Assembly (NCBI GenBank): GCA_019104905.1 | Contig: JAHRXB010000199.1 | Location: forward strand, 1 to 19,060 | DNA length: 19,060 bases | Direction of reading: 5' to 3' | Origin: Bdellovibrio sp. | GTDB lineage: Bacteria; Bdellovibrionota; Bdellovibrionia; Bdellovibrionales; Bdellovibrionaceae | In this document: piece after piece, positions 1-8,238 of the stretch | How the letters are laid out: every line of letters begins with the position of its first letter | Numbering within the stretch: position 1 is the stretch's first letter | Position numbers and translations under genes: made by a program | The notes under the pieces: generated by a model | Database searches by the model: none | What the model saw: the letters and a program-made list of their open reading frames with translations, nothing else | Told to the model about the DNA's origin: nothing

Positions 1-102
1 CACAAAGGTAATAGCGGTCTTTTCGCAAACACAAACCCTTCAGTTGTTAAAACTCAAGTAGCTAAAGCTGGTACTGCTTCTTCTCAGACTGGCACACGCT
101 AA
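1..102 (+). CDS. C-terminal end of an unidentified protein (5' truncated by window edge)
   Basis: An open frame runs from the first base to a TAA at 100-102 and encodes 33 residues ending SSQTGTR. The fragment is rich in Ser, Thr, Ala, Asn and Lys, as in a flexible or secreted C-terminus. It is followed by a good intrinsic terminator, which supports it as a genuine gene end. Nothing in the fragment identifies the family. Confidence 0.6.
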   Translation, partial: HKGNSGLFANTNPSVVKTQVAKAGTASSQTGTR

Positions 103-132
103 TTCGCGAAAAGAATTTAACTAAGCCCCCTA

Positions 133-176
133 AACCCAGGCACCCTTCCCCCAAGGACCTGGGTTTTCCTTTTTAG
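133..176 (+). terminator. Rho-independent terminator of the left-edge gene
   Basis: The stem AACCCAGG (133-140) pairs perfectly with CCTGGGTT (158-165) around a 17-base loop and is followed by a T-rich run (TTCCTTTTTT). It lies 30 bases after the stop of the plus-strand gene. Confidence 0.75.
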
Positions 177-182
177 AAGTAC

Positions 183-224
183 AAAAAAACCCAGATACAA
201 TCGCACCTGGGTTCTTTCTTTTTT
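183..224. terminator. Bidirectional terminator between the left-edge gene and the lipoprotein gene
   Basis: The stem AACCCAG (188-194) pairs with CTGGGTT (207-213). An A-run (183-189) lies on its left and a T-rich run (214-224) on its right, so it can terminate from both directions. Its main role is probably for the minus-strand lipoprotein gene that ends at 237. The stem is almost the same as that of the terminator at 133-165. Confidence 0.7.
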
Positions 225-236
225 GATGTCTTATCT

Positions 237-1226
237 TTATTTAGCAAAAGATGTTTCGCAAGCCAGGGCTTCCATTTTGAAAGCGTTGCTTGCATTCGCT
301 AGGTAAACAGGATCCCAACCGTCAGTGCAATTCCAATGAGTCAAACCCGTATCTGCCGAAGGAGTGTAGTTCAGATCGTAGGCATCAACGGCAGCTTGAT
401 GGGCACTGCTAGAAGCATTAAGCCCATCAGCCCCCCATGATGCGGTCGCTGTCCCATTTGTCATAGACCCTTCACCCATCTTATAAGTTGAGTAGCTTGT
501 TCCTGAAATTGTTGTCTTTCCGTAGAAATCGGCTGTCGGCAACATGCCTATCCCACTGAAACCCAAGATGTCTATTGCCGAACTGGCTTGAGTCATTCTA
601 ATGGTTGAGCTTCCCACCGTAAAGTTCACGGTCTTATTAAGCCAAGCACCACCTGAATAAGTTCCAGTAATGATCGCGTCCACATACGAACCGAAGCGCA
701 CTTTCGTGGTGTTTGTCGCACCATCATAAGACAAGGTCAGAGTCGGCGTAGTGCTATTTTCACAGACAGTCGCAGTCAAGGTGCTGACGCTGCCATCGGC
801 CCCTTTGGTCACTTTGAATTTATAGCGAGAAATATCATCGAAACCTAAAGCATAGTGGTCAGATCCATCATCAAAACCTGAAACCGTCGTCGCATTATTA
901 CTTAAAGCCTTTGCATAGCATGAAAATAAATCAGCCGCTGCACCTGCAATATAAAAACCCGTGACGGCAGAAAAAAATTGCTCCCCGTAGCTGCTGGCTG
1001 AACCTCCTGTCGGCCAAGTTCCGCCTTTAATGGAAATCCCTGCACTCATCGGCTTCACACCCAAGGAAAGAAGTCCCGCACCCGAAACAGGCCCCGTCAC
1101 AGCTGGAGTCAATGTATTCGCAGAAGATCCGCCACTCGCGCTACTACCGCCGCCACCTGAAGAACAGGCAACCAAAGAAATCGTCGCTGAACATACAGCA
1201 AATACCTTAACAATTGATTTTGTCAT
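237..1226 (-). CDS. Secreted lipoprotein of unknown function
   Basis: The product is 329 residues when started at the ATG at 1226. That start has AAGGGA 7 bases upstream; the ATG at 1241, five codons earlier, has no such site. The N-terminus is a type II signal peptide: a basic start (MTKSIVK), a hydrophobic core and the lipobox LVAC with the lipidated Cys at residue 21. A Gly/Ser-rich linker follows. Ser at +2 after the Cys would favour outer-membrane sorting by the E. coli rule, which is an inference here. The rest is rich in Ser, Thr, Gly and Ala, with beta-like stretches and several Cys (for example near FSCYAK, TVCEN, WNCTDG and ALACETS) that could form disulfides. I recognise no domain. 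It ends directly before a bidirectional terminator, and another terminator separates it from the barrel gene upstream, so it is probably transcribed alone. Confidence 0.8.
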   Translation of the reverse strand: MTKSIVKVFAVCSATISLVACSSGGGGSSASGGSSANTLTPAVTGPVSGAGLLSLGVKPMSAGISIKGGTWPTGGSASSYGEQFFSAVTGFYIAGAAADLFSCYAKALSNNATTVSGFDDGSDHYALGFDDISRYKFKVTKGADGSVSTLTATVCENSTTPTLTLSYDGATNTTKVRFGSYVDAIITGTYSGGAWLNKTVNFTVGSSTIRMTQASSAIDILGFSGIGMLPTADFYGKTTISGTSYSTYKMGEGSMTNGTATASWGADGLNASSSAHQAAVDAYDLNYTPSADTGLTHWNCTDGWDPVYLANASNAFKMEALACETSFAK

Positions 1227-1326
1227 TCTACATCCCTTCATGATGAAGTCTGTTATTGATCAAAATCAAAATTAATCCAAGAAAGAGACAAAATGAATGA
1301 AGTTTAGGTCTAGTCGAGATCCAGAA

Positions 1327-1358
1327 AATAAAAAAGCCCAGGGGTTACCTGGGCTTTT
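1327..1358 (-). terminator. Rho-independent terminator of the outer-membrane barrel gene
   Basis: AGCCCAGG (1335-1342) pairs with CCTGGGCT (1348-1355) around a 5-base loop. An A-run on the low-coordinate side reads as a T-run on the minus strand, just downstream of the stop at 1383. A shorter T-run on the other side may give weak termination in the plus direction. Confidence 0.8.
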
Positions 1359-1382
1359 AGCGTTCTACATTACGCCTTCAAA

Positions 1383-2453
1383 TTAGAAGTTGTAAGTGTA
1401 AGATACGTTAGACAACAATTGGTCAGAGTTGATAGTACCTGCACCCGCTTGAGTGAAAGTAGCATCAAGCATACCTTTGTTCAACTTGATACCAACACCA
1501 GCAGCAGCAACTACAGAATCAAGATCTGTTGTGTCGCCAGCTCCGCCAGGAGTTTTGTCTTTAGTTGTATTCAAAAGAACGTTTTGCTTGATAGATCCGC
1601 GCATAACCATCCAAGAAGTCGCATTAGCTTCGATACCAACCCATACAGGAAGAGTTGTAGTCTCAGATGAATCCTTAACAGTATCCATGCTGTAAGCGAT
1701 ACCGTAGAATACGTTTGCATCGTCGTTTTTAGCTACTGTGTTGATGAAACCAACATTCAAGACAGTTTTCTCAATAGTTGCTTCAACGCCAGCGGCTGCA
1801 GAAGTGTCACCTTCGATTTTAGACATCTTGTAGTCAGCATAAACGTGCATAGCATCAGACAAGTTGTAACCAAAACCAAGCTTAGTGTTACCTTTGCTTT
1901 CAACTGTGTGAGTTACACCAGCAATTTCTTCTTCAGTTTTACCAGCAAGACCCAACACCAACTCAGCTTCCCAAGTTCCGTTAGTCACACCAGCCGCGAT
2001 TCCCATAGAAGTCGCTTTTTGCTTCTTAGCATCGTTTTTACCGTTGCTGTACTTCAAAGTCGCGCCCCAAGAAAGGTCACCAGACTTCATGCCGTAGAAA
2101 AGATTCATTGGGTTTTGCTCTTCTAGAACAGAGAAGCCAAGACCTGCAGGGTCATTTGCCTTAGCAACTGCACCGCTGAAGTCAGTAGATTTACGACCGA
2201 AGTAGATACCGTAAACAGACTCACCGTGCTTCTTAACCAAACCACCTTCTGCGTGAGGAGTAACACCGTCACCACCTTTACCCCACTCAACAGTTACCAA
2301 CTCACCAACAGAGTGAAGAAGGTATGGTCTCTCGAATGTGTATTGTACGTCTACCAATTGACGTGAGTTCGCCAAAGCACTTACACGTGCCTTAGACGCC
2401 ATTGCAGGAGCTGCTGCCATAGTCAAAGCTGCTACTACTAAAAGTTTTTTCAT
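1383..2453 (-). CDS. Major-type outer-membrane beta-barrel protein (porin-like)
   Basis: This 356-residue protein has a signal peptide (MKKLLVVAALTMAAAPAMA, cleaved before SKARV). It has many alternating aromatic/polar strands, such as VYGIYFGRK, LSWGATLKYS, MHVYADYKMS and NVFYGIAYSM. It ends in SYTYNF, and a C-terminal Phe is the usual signal for BAM-mediated outer-membrane insertion. The start is supported by AAAGGA 7 bases upstream. Codon use is strongly biased, suggesting high expression, and the gene has its own strong terminator. The SKARxxALANS-type mature N-terminus and the overall pattern remind me of the Bdellovibrio major outer-membrane protein family (the Bd0427/OmpF-like protein of strain HD100). 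That link is from memory and unverified. It is transcribed divergently from a second outer-membrane barrel gene. Barrel class is confident; specific porin function is inferred. Confidence 0.8.
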   Translation of the reverse strand: MKKLLVVAALTMAAAPAMASKARVSALANSRQLVDVQYTFERPYLLHSVGELVTVEWGKGGDGVTPHAEGGLVKKHGESVYGIYFGRKSTDFSGAVAKANDPAGLGFSVLEEQNPMNLFYGMKSGDLSWGATLKYSNGKNDAKKQKATSMGIAAGVTNGTWEAELVLGLAGKTEEEIAGVTHTVESKGNTKLGFGYNLSDAMHVYADYKMSKIEGDTSAAAGVEATIEKTVLNVGFINTVAKNDDANVFYGIAYSMDTVKDSSETTTLPVWVGIEANATSWMVMRGSIKQNVLLNTTKDKTPGGAGDTTDLDSVVAAAGVGIKLNKGMLDATFTQAGAGTINSDQLLSNVSYTYNF

Positions 2454-2961
2454 TGTTGCATCCTTTCGTTTGCGTATTTGTTTAAAAGTCTAAAATCCTT
2501 AACTTTTAAATTTTTCTAATTCTGTACATAAAAAATGCTAATGAGGACCTAGGCCAAGATCAACAACAAAAATTTTTGGCCCCCTTTGCATCGCCTAAAA
2601 TTTCATCAGATCTTTTTCACTCTGTTGCTTCCAGAGCACAGTCTCCACTGCCGACACCCGTTTGTTCTTTCGCTAATTTTTACTCACCCTTCATTGCCTT
2701 GAAATCCGCTCCTACAGCGAATTTTAAGACAACAACACCAACACCCAATTTGCCTACGATTTATCTTGAGTGAGGCGAATTAGCGACCATCTCTTGGTCC
2801 ATTTTGTGGACGTCTTCTGACCATTGACGCAAAACTTCATAATAGAGTTAGCGCACTAGATCATGGTCTAGTTTTACTCCTTTTTTACGTTACAGAACAA
2901 AAGCAAGAGCCATACTCTTATCCAAATTAAAGGCTTCAAGTCTTATATAAAAGGAGATCGC
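2454..2961. promoter_or_regulatory. Divergent intergenic region between two outer-membrane barrel genes
   Basis: These 508 bases hold no convincing gene. An open frame at 2576-2773 would need a TTG start without a ribosome site and has a composition unlike its neighbours. The region must carry both divergent promoters. Visible structure lies in its right half: mutually exclusive short hairpins at 2785-2811 and an inverted repeat ACTAGA-N6-TCTAGT at 2855-2872 followed by T-rich sequence. I could not define -35/-10 boxes with confidence. Confidence 0.5.
2855..2872. repeat. Inverted repeat ACTAGA-N6-TCTAGT upstream of the porin-2-type gene
   Basis: A perfect 6-base inverted repeat separated by 6 bases lies about 90 bases upstream of the start at 2962. 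It could be an operator for a dimeric regulator. Because TTTTACTCCTTTTTT follows it, it could instead be a weak terminator or attenuator hairpin. Confidence 0.4.
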
Positions 2962-4017
2962 GTGAATATTTTGAAAATCCTCATAGTTAATCTACTGATG
3001 GGGTCCAGCATCGCATATGCGGCCGATATTGCCGGAATTACAGTCAACGGGGAAGTTGGCTTTGACTACAACTTCTTGTCCACCAAAAGCAAAACCATTC
3101 CCTACACTGGTGATGCCACCAATGAAACCTATCGCCTCAATCAAGCCCAGGCTCTTTTAAAGAAAGAGACTGATCAGATTTCCTTCTTGGGACGCTTAGT
3201 TTATGTCCCCACTCAATATTCAAAAGATGGAACTACTAATAATAAGGCCAACCTTGGAACTCTTGATCAAGTGGAGGTCTTTTACAAAGCGACGCCTCAA
3301 CTTCAAGTAGGATTCGGAAGATTTCTGACGACCATGGGTTATGAATCCCTCTTAAAGTCAGAAAATGCCACCTACGGTAACACCATCGCCTATCAAAGCA
3401 TTGTTCCTGGGTATGGCGAAGGTTTGCGTGCAAAATATGTTGCCGGGGATTGGCTCACAACGACCGTGTCTACATATAATCAGACGACCTATAGCGTTTT
3501 CGGCGAGGACTACACGCCAACCAAAACAACTGAGCTTTCAGCGACCGGCATCCTTGGTGGCTTTTCTTGGTTTACGGGCTATCTTCTTGGAACGGATGCG
3601 GCGGCGGCTCCCGCAACCAGCACCGTAGATAAATCCTCTTCAAGCGTATGGATGTCTTACAAGTTCATGGATAATCTGGCTTTAGCGGTAACTTATGACT
3701 CTTATACAAAGAAGACCGATGGCTCCCACACTCAGTGGACAGATTCGACCAGCGCCATTGTCACTTATGGTATTGGTATGCACAATTTTGCAGTCCGATA
3801 TGAAATGGTTCGTGGTGCCAACGAAATTGGCTATGGCGCCGCTGAAAATGTGAACTCTGTTACCATCACTGACAAGTTCGTATTGAATGACAACTTCAAG
3901 CTTTACTTCGAATATCGCCTGGATCAGGCCGATAAAGAGGTGTTCTTTGATACCGACGGTCTAGTTACCAAAAAAGAGGCCAGTCTCTTTACCTTGGGAG
4001 CTCTTGCCAGCTTCTAG
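2962..4017 (+). CDS. Outer-membrane beta-barrel, porin-2/OmpL-like
   Basis: The product is 351 residues and starts at GTG, with AAGGAG (2951-2956) 5 bases upstream fixing the start. The signal peptide (MNILKILIVNLLMGSSIAYA) is cleaved before ADIAG. The body has the layout of the beta-barrel porin-2 (OmpL-like) family. An N-terminal strand (VNGEVGFDYNF) leads to the central block VEVFYKATPQLQVGFGRFLTTMGYES, then a GYGEGLRAKY segment and paired strands to the end. The last residue is Phe (LGALASF), typical for BAM recognition. These proteins are taken to be passive channels; the substrate cannot be told. The gene is divergent from the outer-membrane barrel at 1383-2453 and shares its upstream region, so the two may be reciprocally regulated. 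The family call rests on motif pattern only. Confidence 0.75.
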   Translation: MNILKILIVNLLMGSSIAYAADIAGITVNGEVGFDYNFLSTKSKTIPYTGDATNETYRLNQAQALLKKETDQISFLGRLVYVPTQYSKDGTTNNKANLGTLDQVEVFYKATPQLQVGFGRFLTTMGYESLLKSENATYGNTIAYQSIVPGYGEGLRAKYVAGDWLTTTVSTYNQTTYSVFGEDYTPTKTTELSATGILGGFSWFTGYLLGTDAAAAPATSTVDKSSSSVWMSYKFMDNLALAVTYDSYTKKTDGSHTQWTDSTSAIVTYGIGMHNFAVRYEMVRGANEIGYGAAENVNSVTITDKFVLNDNFKLYFEYRLDQADKEVFFDTDGLVTKKEASLFTLGALASF

Positions 4018-4026
4018 CACTATCTT

Positions 4027-4055
4027 GGCGGGCTTCATTACCCATGAAGCCTGCC
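4027..4055 (+). terminator. Strong stem-loop after the porin-2-type gene, no T-run
   Basis: GGCGGGCTTCAT (4027-4038) pairs with ATGAAGCCTGCC (4044-4055), a 12-base stem with one G-T pair and a 5-base loop, 10 bases after the stop. The missing T-run means it is not a classic intrinsic terminator. It may protect the 3' end or work with Rho. Confidence 0.5.
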
Positions 4056-4142
4056 GTGCACCAAGACCCTCAGAACGAAAGAATATTCTTTTACACTTCC
4101 TAAGTTGTGCTAATCTCAGATAAAAGGAAGCACAGCCTGAAA

Positions 4143-6677
4143 ATGCAAAAGAAAAAAGTCCTCAACGGCACCATCAAAAGACACCCCGACGGATTCGGTT
4201 TTTTTATCCCCGACGATATCGACCACGCTGACGTTTATATTCCTCGCCACTCGATGGAAGGAATTATGACTAATGACAAGGTGGCCATAGAAGTCTTTCC
4301 AGAAAAAGGCGGTGAACGCTTTCGCGGTGAAATCCTTCGCGTTCTTTCTCGCGGAACCAAAACTGTCGTGGGACGCTTCTATAAAATGAATGAACGCACC
4401 GGAGCCATTCGCGACGAAGGCAAGGGCTGGGGCCAAGACTTAAAAATCAAAATGGAAGACTCTTTGAATGCAAAAGACAAAGAGTTGGTGGCAGCCGAGA
4501 TTTTGACTTATCCCGAAGAAGGAAAGTCGTTCACCGGAAAAGTCACCGAAATCATCGGCAACGCCCTCGATCCTTTGACGGACATTAAAAGAGTCATTCG
4601 CTCTAACAACATTCCCTTAGAGTTTTCAAAAGAAACCCTCGAAGAAGCGAAACACTTTAATGAAGTACCTGATGAAAAGGACTTCAAAGGTCGCCGAGAT
4701 CTTCGCGACAAGAGCCTGATCACGATTGACGGCGCCACCGCCAAAGACTTCGACGACGCCGTCTACGTGGAAACCACCAATGAAGGCTTCTTATTGTATG
4801 TCGCCATTGCGGATGTCAGTCATTACGTCCGTATCGGAAGTGCCATCAATAAGGACGCCTATGAAAGAGGAACCTCCGTTTACTTCCCGAATTATGTCGT
4901 CCCAATGCTTCCCGAGGTTCTCAGTAACGGCCTTTGTTCTTTGAACCCTCACGTTCCTCGTCTTTGTCTAGTTGCCGAAATGCTTTTTGATTTCACCGGT
5001 GAGATGAAGAGCTCTGACTTTTATGAGGCGGTGATGGAAAGCAAAGCCCGTGTCACTTACGGTGAGGCCCAGGAAATCATCGACGGCAACGAGGTTGAAA
5101 AGTTAAATCACGTCAAAGAACACATTCTAAGACTTTCTGATCTGGCTAAAATCCTGATGGCGAAGAGATTCAAAGAAGGCTCTTTAGATCTAGAAATTCC
5201 CGAAACAGAACTTGTCATTGATGGCGCCGGAGTTCCTATTGATATCCAGCGGTCCGAACGTCTGTTCTCTCACCGCTTGATTGAGGAAATGATGTTGGCA
5301 GCCAACGTGGGTGTAGCAAAATTTCTTTCCAGTCGAAATATCCCGGCTCTTTACCGTATTCATGAGCCCCCCAATGAACAAGCCATCCGTCTTCTTGAAA
5401 AATATCTGGAAAACTTTGGCGGAAAAACCAAGCTCAACCAAGGGAAGCTGCAAAAGCGACTTACCAAAGCTTTGGAGGAGTTTGAAAATCGCCCCGAAGC
5501 TCAGATTCTAAATATTCTGACTTTGCGATCCATGAGCCAGGCGAAATACAGCATGAATAATGTCGGCCACTTTGGTTTGGGTTTTGAGTTTTATACTCAC
5601 TTCACCTCCCCCATTCGTCGTTATCCCGATCTTATCGTGCATCGTTTATTAAAAAACCAGGTTATGCCAAACTCTCAATACCGTTTGATGAGTGAAGACG
5701 ATCTTGCTTCCGCAGGAACTATTTTGTCTGCGGCCGAACAGCGATCCGTCAAAGCCGAACGCCAAGTGCAATCCATCAAAAAAGCGCGTTTCATGGAGAA
5801 GTTCGTCGGCCAAGAGTTTGACGGCATGATCAGCTCTGTGGCGAAATTCGGTGTCTTTGTTCTTTTAAGAGAATATGACATCGACGGATTGGTCCGCCTG
5901 GATGATTTGGGTGGCGACCGCTTTGAGTTTGATGAAGAACATCTGCGCCTGGTCGCGAAGCGATCGGGCTTTGCCTATAGCATCGGCGACAACATTCGTA
6001 TTCAAGTCGCGGCCGCAGACCCAGAACTTGGACAGATCAATTTTATCGTGGCAGGCGTTGAGGCGACCGAGGAGGCTGAAGAAAAGACCTCTGCTGAAGT
6101 TTCAGCCGAACGGTTCCTCAAAAAATTGCACGGCAAAGGCAAACCCCCACGGGAAGAAAAATTCGACAAAGGTTCTCGTCGTTTTGAAAAGGGTGGCAAA
6201 GAAGAGTCCCGTAAAGAGTTTAAAAAAGGTCCTCCGTCAGAAAAAAACAAAGACTTTAAGAAAGATAAAAATCAAAAGTCGAAGTTTTTTAGAGACTCAA
6301 GGCAGGACAAAGAAGGTCAGGCGCAAAAGATCCAAAAGATCGAAAAGCAAGCCAACCTCCGCCCCCAACCGCACGATGATGAGCGCTCAGGTCCCGACAA
6401 GACTTTACTCGAGATGATCCTTGGTCCAGCAGAGTATCGCAAAGCCAACGGCGAGACCTCTGCTAAAGACAAGCCCAAACTCAGTAAAAAATTGATGTTT
6501 GCCGAACAGTCTAAACTCCGAGATAATGACGACTATTCGGAGAAGAATAGTGACAGCCTTAAAGACCGGAAGCCAGATCGGAAAGACTCTAAAAAACGCG
6601 GCAAGACTGAGAACGATCGTCGGGGTCTTCGCAAAACACGGCTTTCATCAGGTCGCGGAAAAGGTAAAGCTCGGTAA
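4143..6677 (+). CDS. rnr: Ribonuclease R (3'-5' exoribonuclease, RNB family) with long basic tail
   Basis: RNase R degrades structured RNA 3' to 5' in the cytoplasm. From the ATG at 4143 the protein is 844 residues. An upstream in-frame GTG at 4107 is possible, but AAAAGG lies between the two starts, which favours the ATG. Domains in order: N-terminal OB/cold-shock region (about 10-75, KRHPDGFGFFIPDD), second OB region, then the RNB catalytic core. The metal-binding motif ITIDGATAKDFDDAV carries Asp196, 202, 204 and 205, and HFTSPIRRYPDLIVHR (near 490) carries the conserved arginines. An S1 domain follows (about 555-640, starting GQEFDGMISS). From about 642 on there is a roughly 200-residue Lys/Arg/Glu/Asp-rich, low-complexity tail. 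E. coli RNase R is 813 residues with a shorter basic tail, so the extension is long. The last 128 bases also encode the start of the next gene in another frame. Confidence 0.95.
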   Translation: MQKKKVLNGTIKRHPDGFGFFIPDDIDHADVYIPRHSMEGIMTNDKVAIEVFPEKGGERFRGEILRVLSRGTKTVVGRFYKMNERTGAIRDEGKGWGQDLKIKMEDSLNAKDKELVAAEILTYPEEGKSFTGKVTEIIGNALDPLTDIKRVIRSNNIPLEFSKETLEEAKHFNEVPDEKDFKGRRDLRDKSLITIDGATAKDFDDAVYVETTNEGFLLYVAIADVSHYVRIGSAINKDAYERGTSVYFPNYVVPMLPEVLSNGLCSLNPHVPRLCLVAEMLFDFTGEMKSSDFYEAVMESKARVTYGEAQEIIDGNEVEKLNHVKEHILRLSDLAKILMAKRFKEGSLDLEIPETELVIDGAGVPIDIQRSERLFSHRLIEEMMLAANVGVAKFLSSRNIPALYRIHEPPNEQAIRLLEKYLENFGGKTKLNQGKLQKRLTKALEEFENRPEAQILNILTLRSMSQAKYSMNNVGHFGLGFEFYTHFTSPIRRYPDLIVHRLLKNQVMPNSQYRLMSEDDLASAGTILSAAEQRSVKAERQVQSIKKARFMEKFVGQEFDGMISSVAKFGVFVLLREYDIDGLVRLDDLGGDRFEFDEEHLRLVAKRSGFAYSIGDNIRIQVAAADPELGQINFIVAGVEATEEAEEKTSAEVSAERFLKKLHGKGKPPREEKFDKGSRRFEKGGKEESRKEFKKGPPSEKNKDFKKDKNQKSKFFRDSRQDKEGQAQKIQKIEKQANLRPQPHDDERSGPDKTLLEMILGPAEYRKANGETSAKDKPKLSKKLMFAEQSKLRDNDDYSEKNSDSLKDRKPDRKDSKKRGKTENDRRGLRKTRLSSGRGKGKAR
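6539..6552 (+). promoter_or_regulatory. Ribosome-binding site deciding a GTG start inside rnr
   Basis: GGAG at 6539-6542 lies 7 bases before a GTG at 6550, in the UbiB-family frame. Alternative in-frame starts (TTG 6499, ATG 6526) have no comparable site. The site lies within the RNase R coding sequence, so translation of the two genes may be coupled. Confidence 0.55.
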
Positions 6678-8226
6678 GTTCATCATTGAAAGACTCAATA
6701 CCACCTCTGACATCGAAAAACTTTCGATGCCAGAGCGCATGCGGATCAGTTTTGAAGAACTGGGTCCCACCTTTGTAAAGTTGGGACAGCTTTTAGCCAC
6801 CCGTCCCGACTTGGTTCCCGAAGAATACGTTAATGAATTCGAAAAGCTGCACGACCGAGTTCAGCCCCTGCCTTTTTCGACTGTTGAGACTGTTCTTAAA
6901 GAGGAATTCGGCAATACACTTTATCAAAAATTTGAAAGCATAGATCCAGAGCCTTTGGGCTCTGCCAGTATCGCTCAAGTCCACAAAGCGCGCCTCAACA
7001 CCGGCGAAAACGTCGTGGTGAAGGTTCAGCGTCCTGGCATTATCCAAACGATCAATGATGATCTGAATGTACTTTATCTGCTTGCTGATCTTCTAATTAC
7101 CTATGTGCCCGAAACACGCCCCTACAATCCCGTGGGGATCGTTGATGAGTATTTCAGAACTCTCGAGTTTGAAACCAATTTTGTTGTCGAGGCTAATAAC
7201 ATCCGGCGCTTCCAACAAAATTTCGCTGGTCACGAGAACATCAAAATACCAAAAGTCTATTTTGACTATACGACCGAGCGAGTTCTTGTTATGGAAGCCC
7301 TTCCCGGGATCCCCCTCAGTCAAGAAGGGGCTCTGACTCAAGACGGCTGCGATCCCAATGAGGTGATTCGTTTGGGTCTTCGCGCTTATCTTAAAATGGT
7401 TTTCGAAGACGGGCTTTTCCATGGCGATCTTCACGCCGGGAACTTTTTTGTTTTGCCTCAAAATCACATCGGCTTGATTGATTTTGGTGTGGTAGGACGT
7501 CTGAACGCACGAACTCAGGCCTCTATTGCAAATATGCTTTTGGCTCTTTCCAAGGAAGATTACGAGCGCCTGGCCTACGAATACGTAGACTTGGCACCCT
7601 TCACAGATCGCGTGAATGTCGATCTTTTCGCTAAAGATCTGCGCGAACTCATTGCTCCTTACTTTGGGTTGACCCTGAAAAACGTCAACCTAGGAAAGAT
7701 CCTAATGAAGTCATCGGGAATTGCAGCTCGTCACCACTTGCAAGTTCCCACGGACCTTATGTTGTTCTTTAAATCCATTGTCTCGATTGAAGGCATGGGA
7801 CGAAAAATTCACAAGGACTTCGACTTCCTCCATTACTCCTTGGAATTTGCCGGGGAACTGGCAAAAACCCAATACGGTCCTCAGCGAGTTATGAACGACA
7901 TGACTCAGATGGCGCGGGAATCAAAACTTTTCTTGAATGCTCTTCCCCGACAGCTGAACTTCTTTCTGCGTAAAATTAACAGCCCTGATCACGCCTTCCG
8001 ACTTAAAGTAGGCGAAATCAAAGAGCTTAAGAGATCGGTCGAAAGTTCTTCCAATCTGCTATTCTTGGGAGTGATCATTGCGGCTTTGATTTTAAGTTCT
8101 TCATTTATTTTTGTTCACAACACCGAGAATCACATCGCCGGTATGCCGACCATGAGTTTTATCGGCTATTTACTGGCCATTGTCTTAGGTATGATTGCGT
8201 TTCTAAACTATATTCGGAAACCCTAA
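6550..8226 (+). CDS. ubiB: ABC1/UbiB-family atypical kinase, membrane-anchored
   Basis: This family is needed for ubiquinone production in many bacteria and has ATPase or kinase-like activity; whether this organism uses ubiquinone is not shown here. The protein is 558 residues from the GTG, close to E. coli UbiB (546). Family landmarks: an N-terminal helix region (ARLRTIVGVFAKHGF), the KxGQ signature in EELGPTFVKLGQLLATRPDLVP (KLGQ about 77-80), the Ala-containing loop PLGSASIAQVHKA, the nucleotide-binding Lys in VVVKVQRPG, the catalytic-loop motif FHGDLHAGNFFV and the metal motif LIDFGVVGRL. Two C-terminal membrane helices follow (LLFLGVIIAALILSSSFIFV and FIGYLLAIVLGMIAFLNYI). Start choice matters: the conserved N-terminal helix lies upstream of 6677, so the gene truly overlaps the end of rnr. 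The LysR-type gene follows after 12 bases, suggesting one operon. The symbol follows the family, not proven function. Confidence 0.88.
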   Translation: MTALKTGSQIGKTLKNAARLRTIVGVFAKHGFHQVAEKVKLGKFIIERLNTTSDIEKLSMPERMRISFEELGPTFVKLGQLLATRPDLVPEEYVNEFEKLHDRVQPLPFSTVETVLKEEFGNTLYQKFESIDPEPLGSASIAQVHKARLNTGENVVVKVQRPGIIQTINDDLNVLYLLADLLITYVPETRPYNPVGIVDEYFRTLEFETNFVVEANNIRRFQQNFAGHENIKIPKVYFDYTTERVLVMEALPGIPLSQEGALTQDGCDPNEVIRLGLRAYLKMVFEDGLFHGDLHAGNFFVLPQNHIGLIDFGVVGRLNARTQASIANMLLALSKEDYERLAYEYVDLAPFTDRVNVDLFAKDLRELIAPYFGLTLKNVNLGKILMKSSGIAARHHLQVPTDLMLFFKSIVSIEGMGRKIHKDFDFLHYSLEFAGELAKTQYGPQRVMNDMTQMARESKLFLNALPRQLNFFLRKINSPDHAFRLKVGEIKELKRSVESSSNLLFLGVIIAALILSSSFIFVHNTENHIAGMPTMSFIGYLLAIVLGMIAFLNYIRKP

Positions 8227-8238
8227 AGCGGAGAGATC

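Noticed and set aside
132..1358. Three terminators sharing a CCCAGG/CCTGGG stem, considered as a repeat family
   Set aside because: Loops and flanks differ and all three sit at gene ends with T-runs, so ordinary terminators explain them.
2576..2773. A 65-codon open frame in the divergent region
   Set aside because: It needs a TTG start without a ribosome site, has an unusual composition, and shows no recognisable signal or motif.
5875..6417. A 180-codon plus-strand frame within rnr, very rich in Lys and Arg
   Set aside because: It is the shifted reading of the charged RNase R tail; the composition is a by-product of the A-rich codons and no start signal is present.
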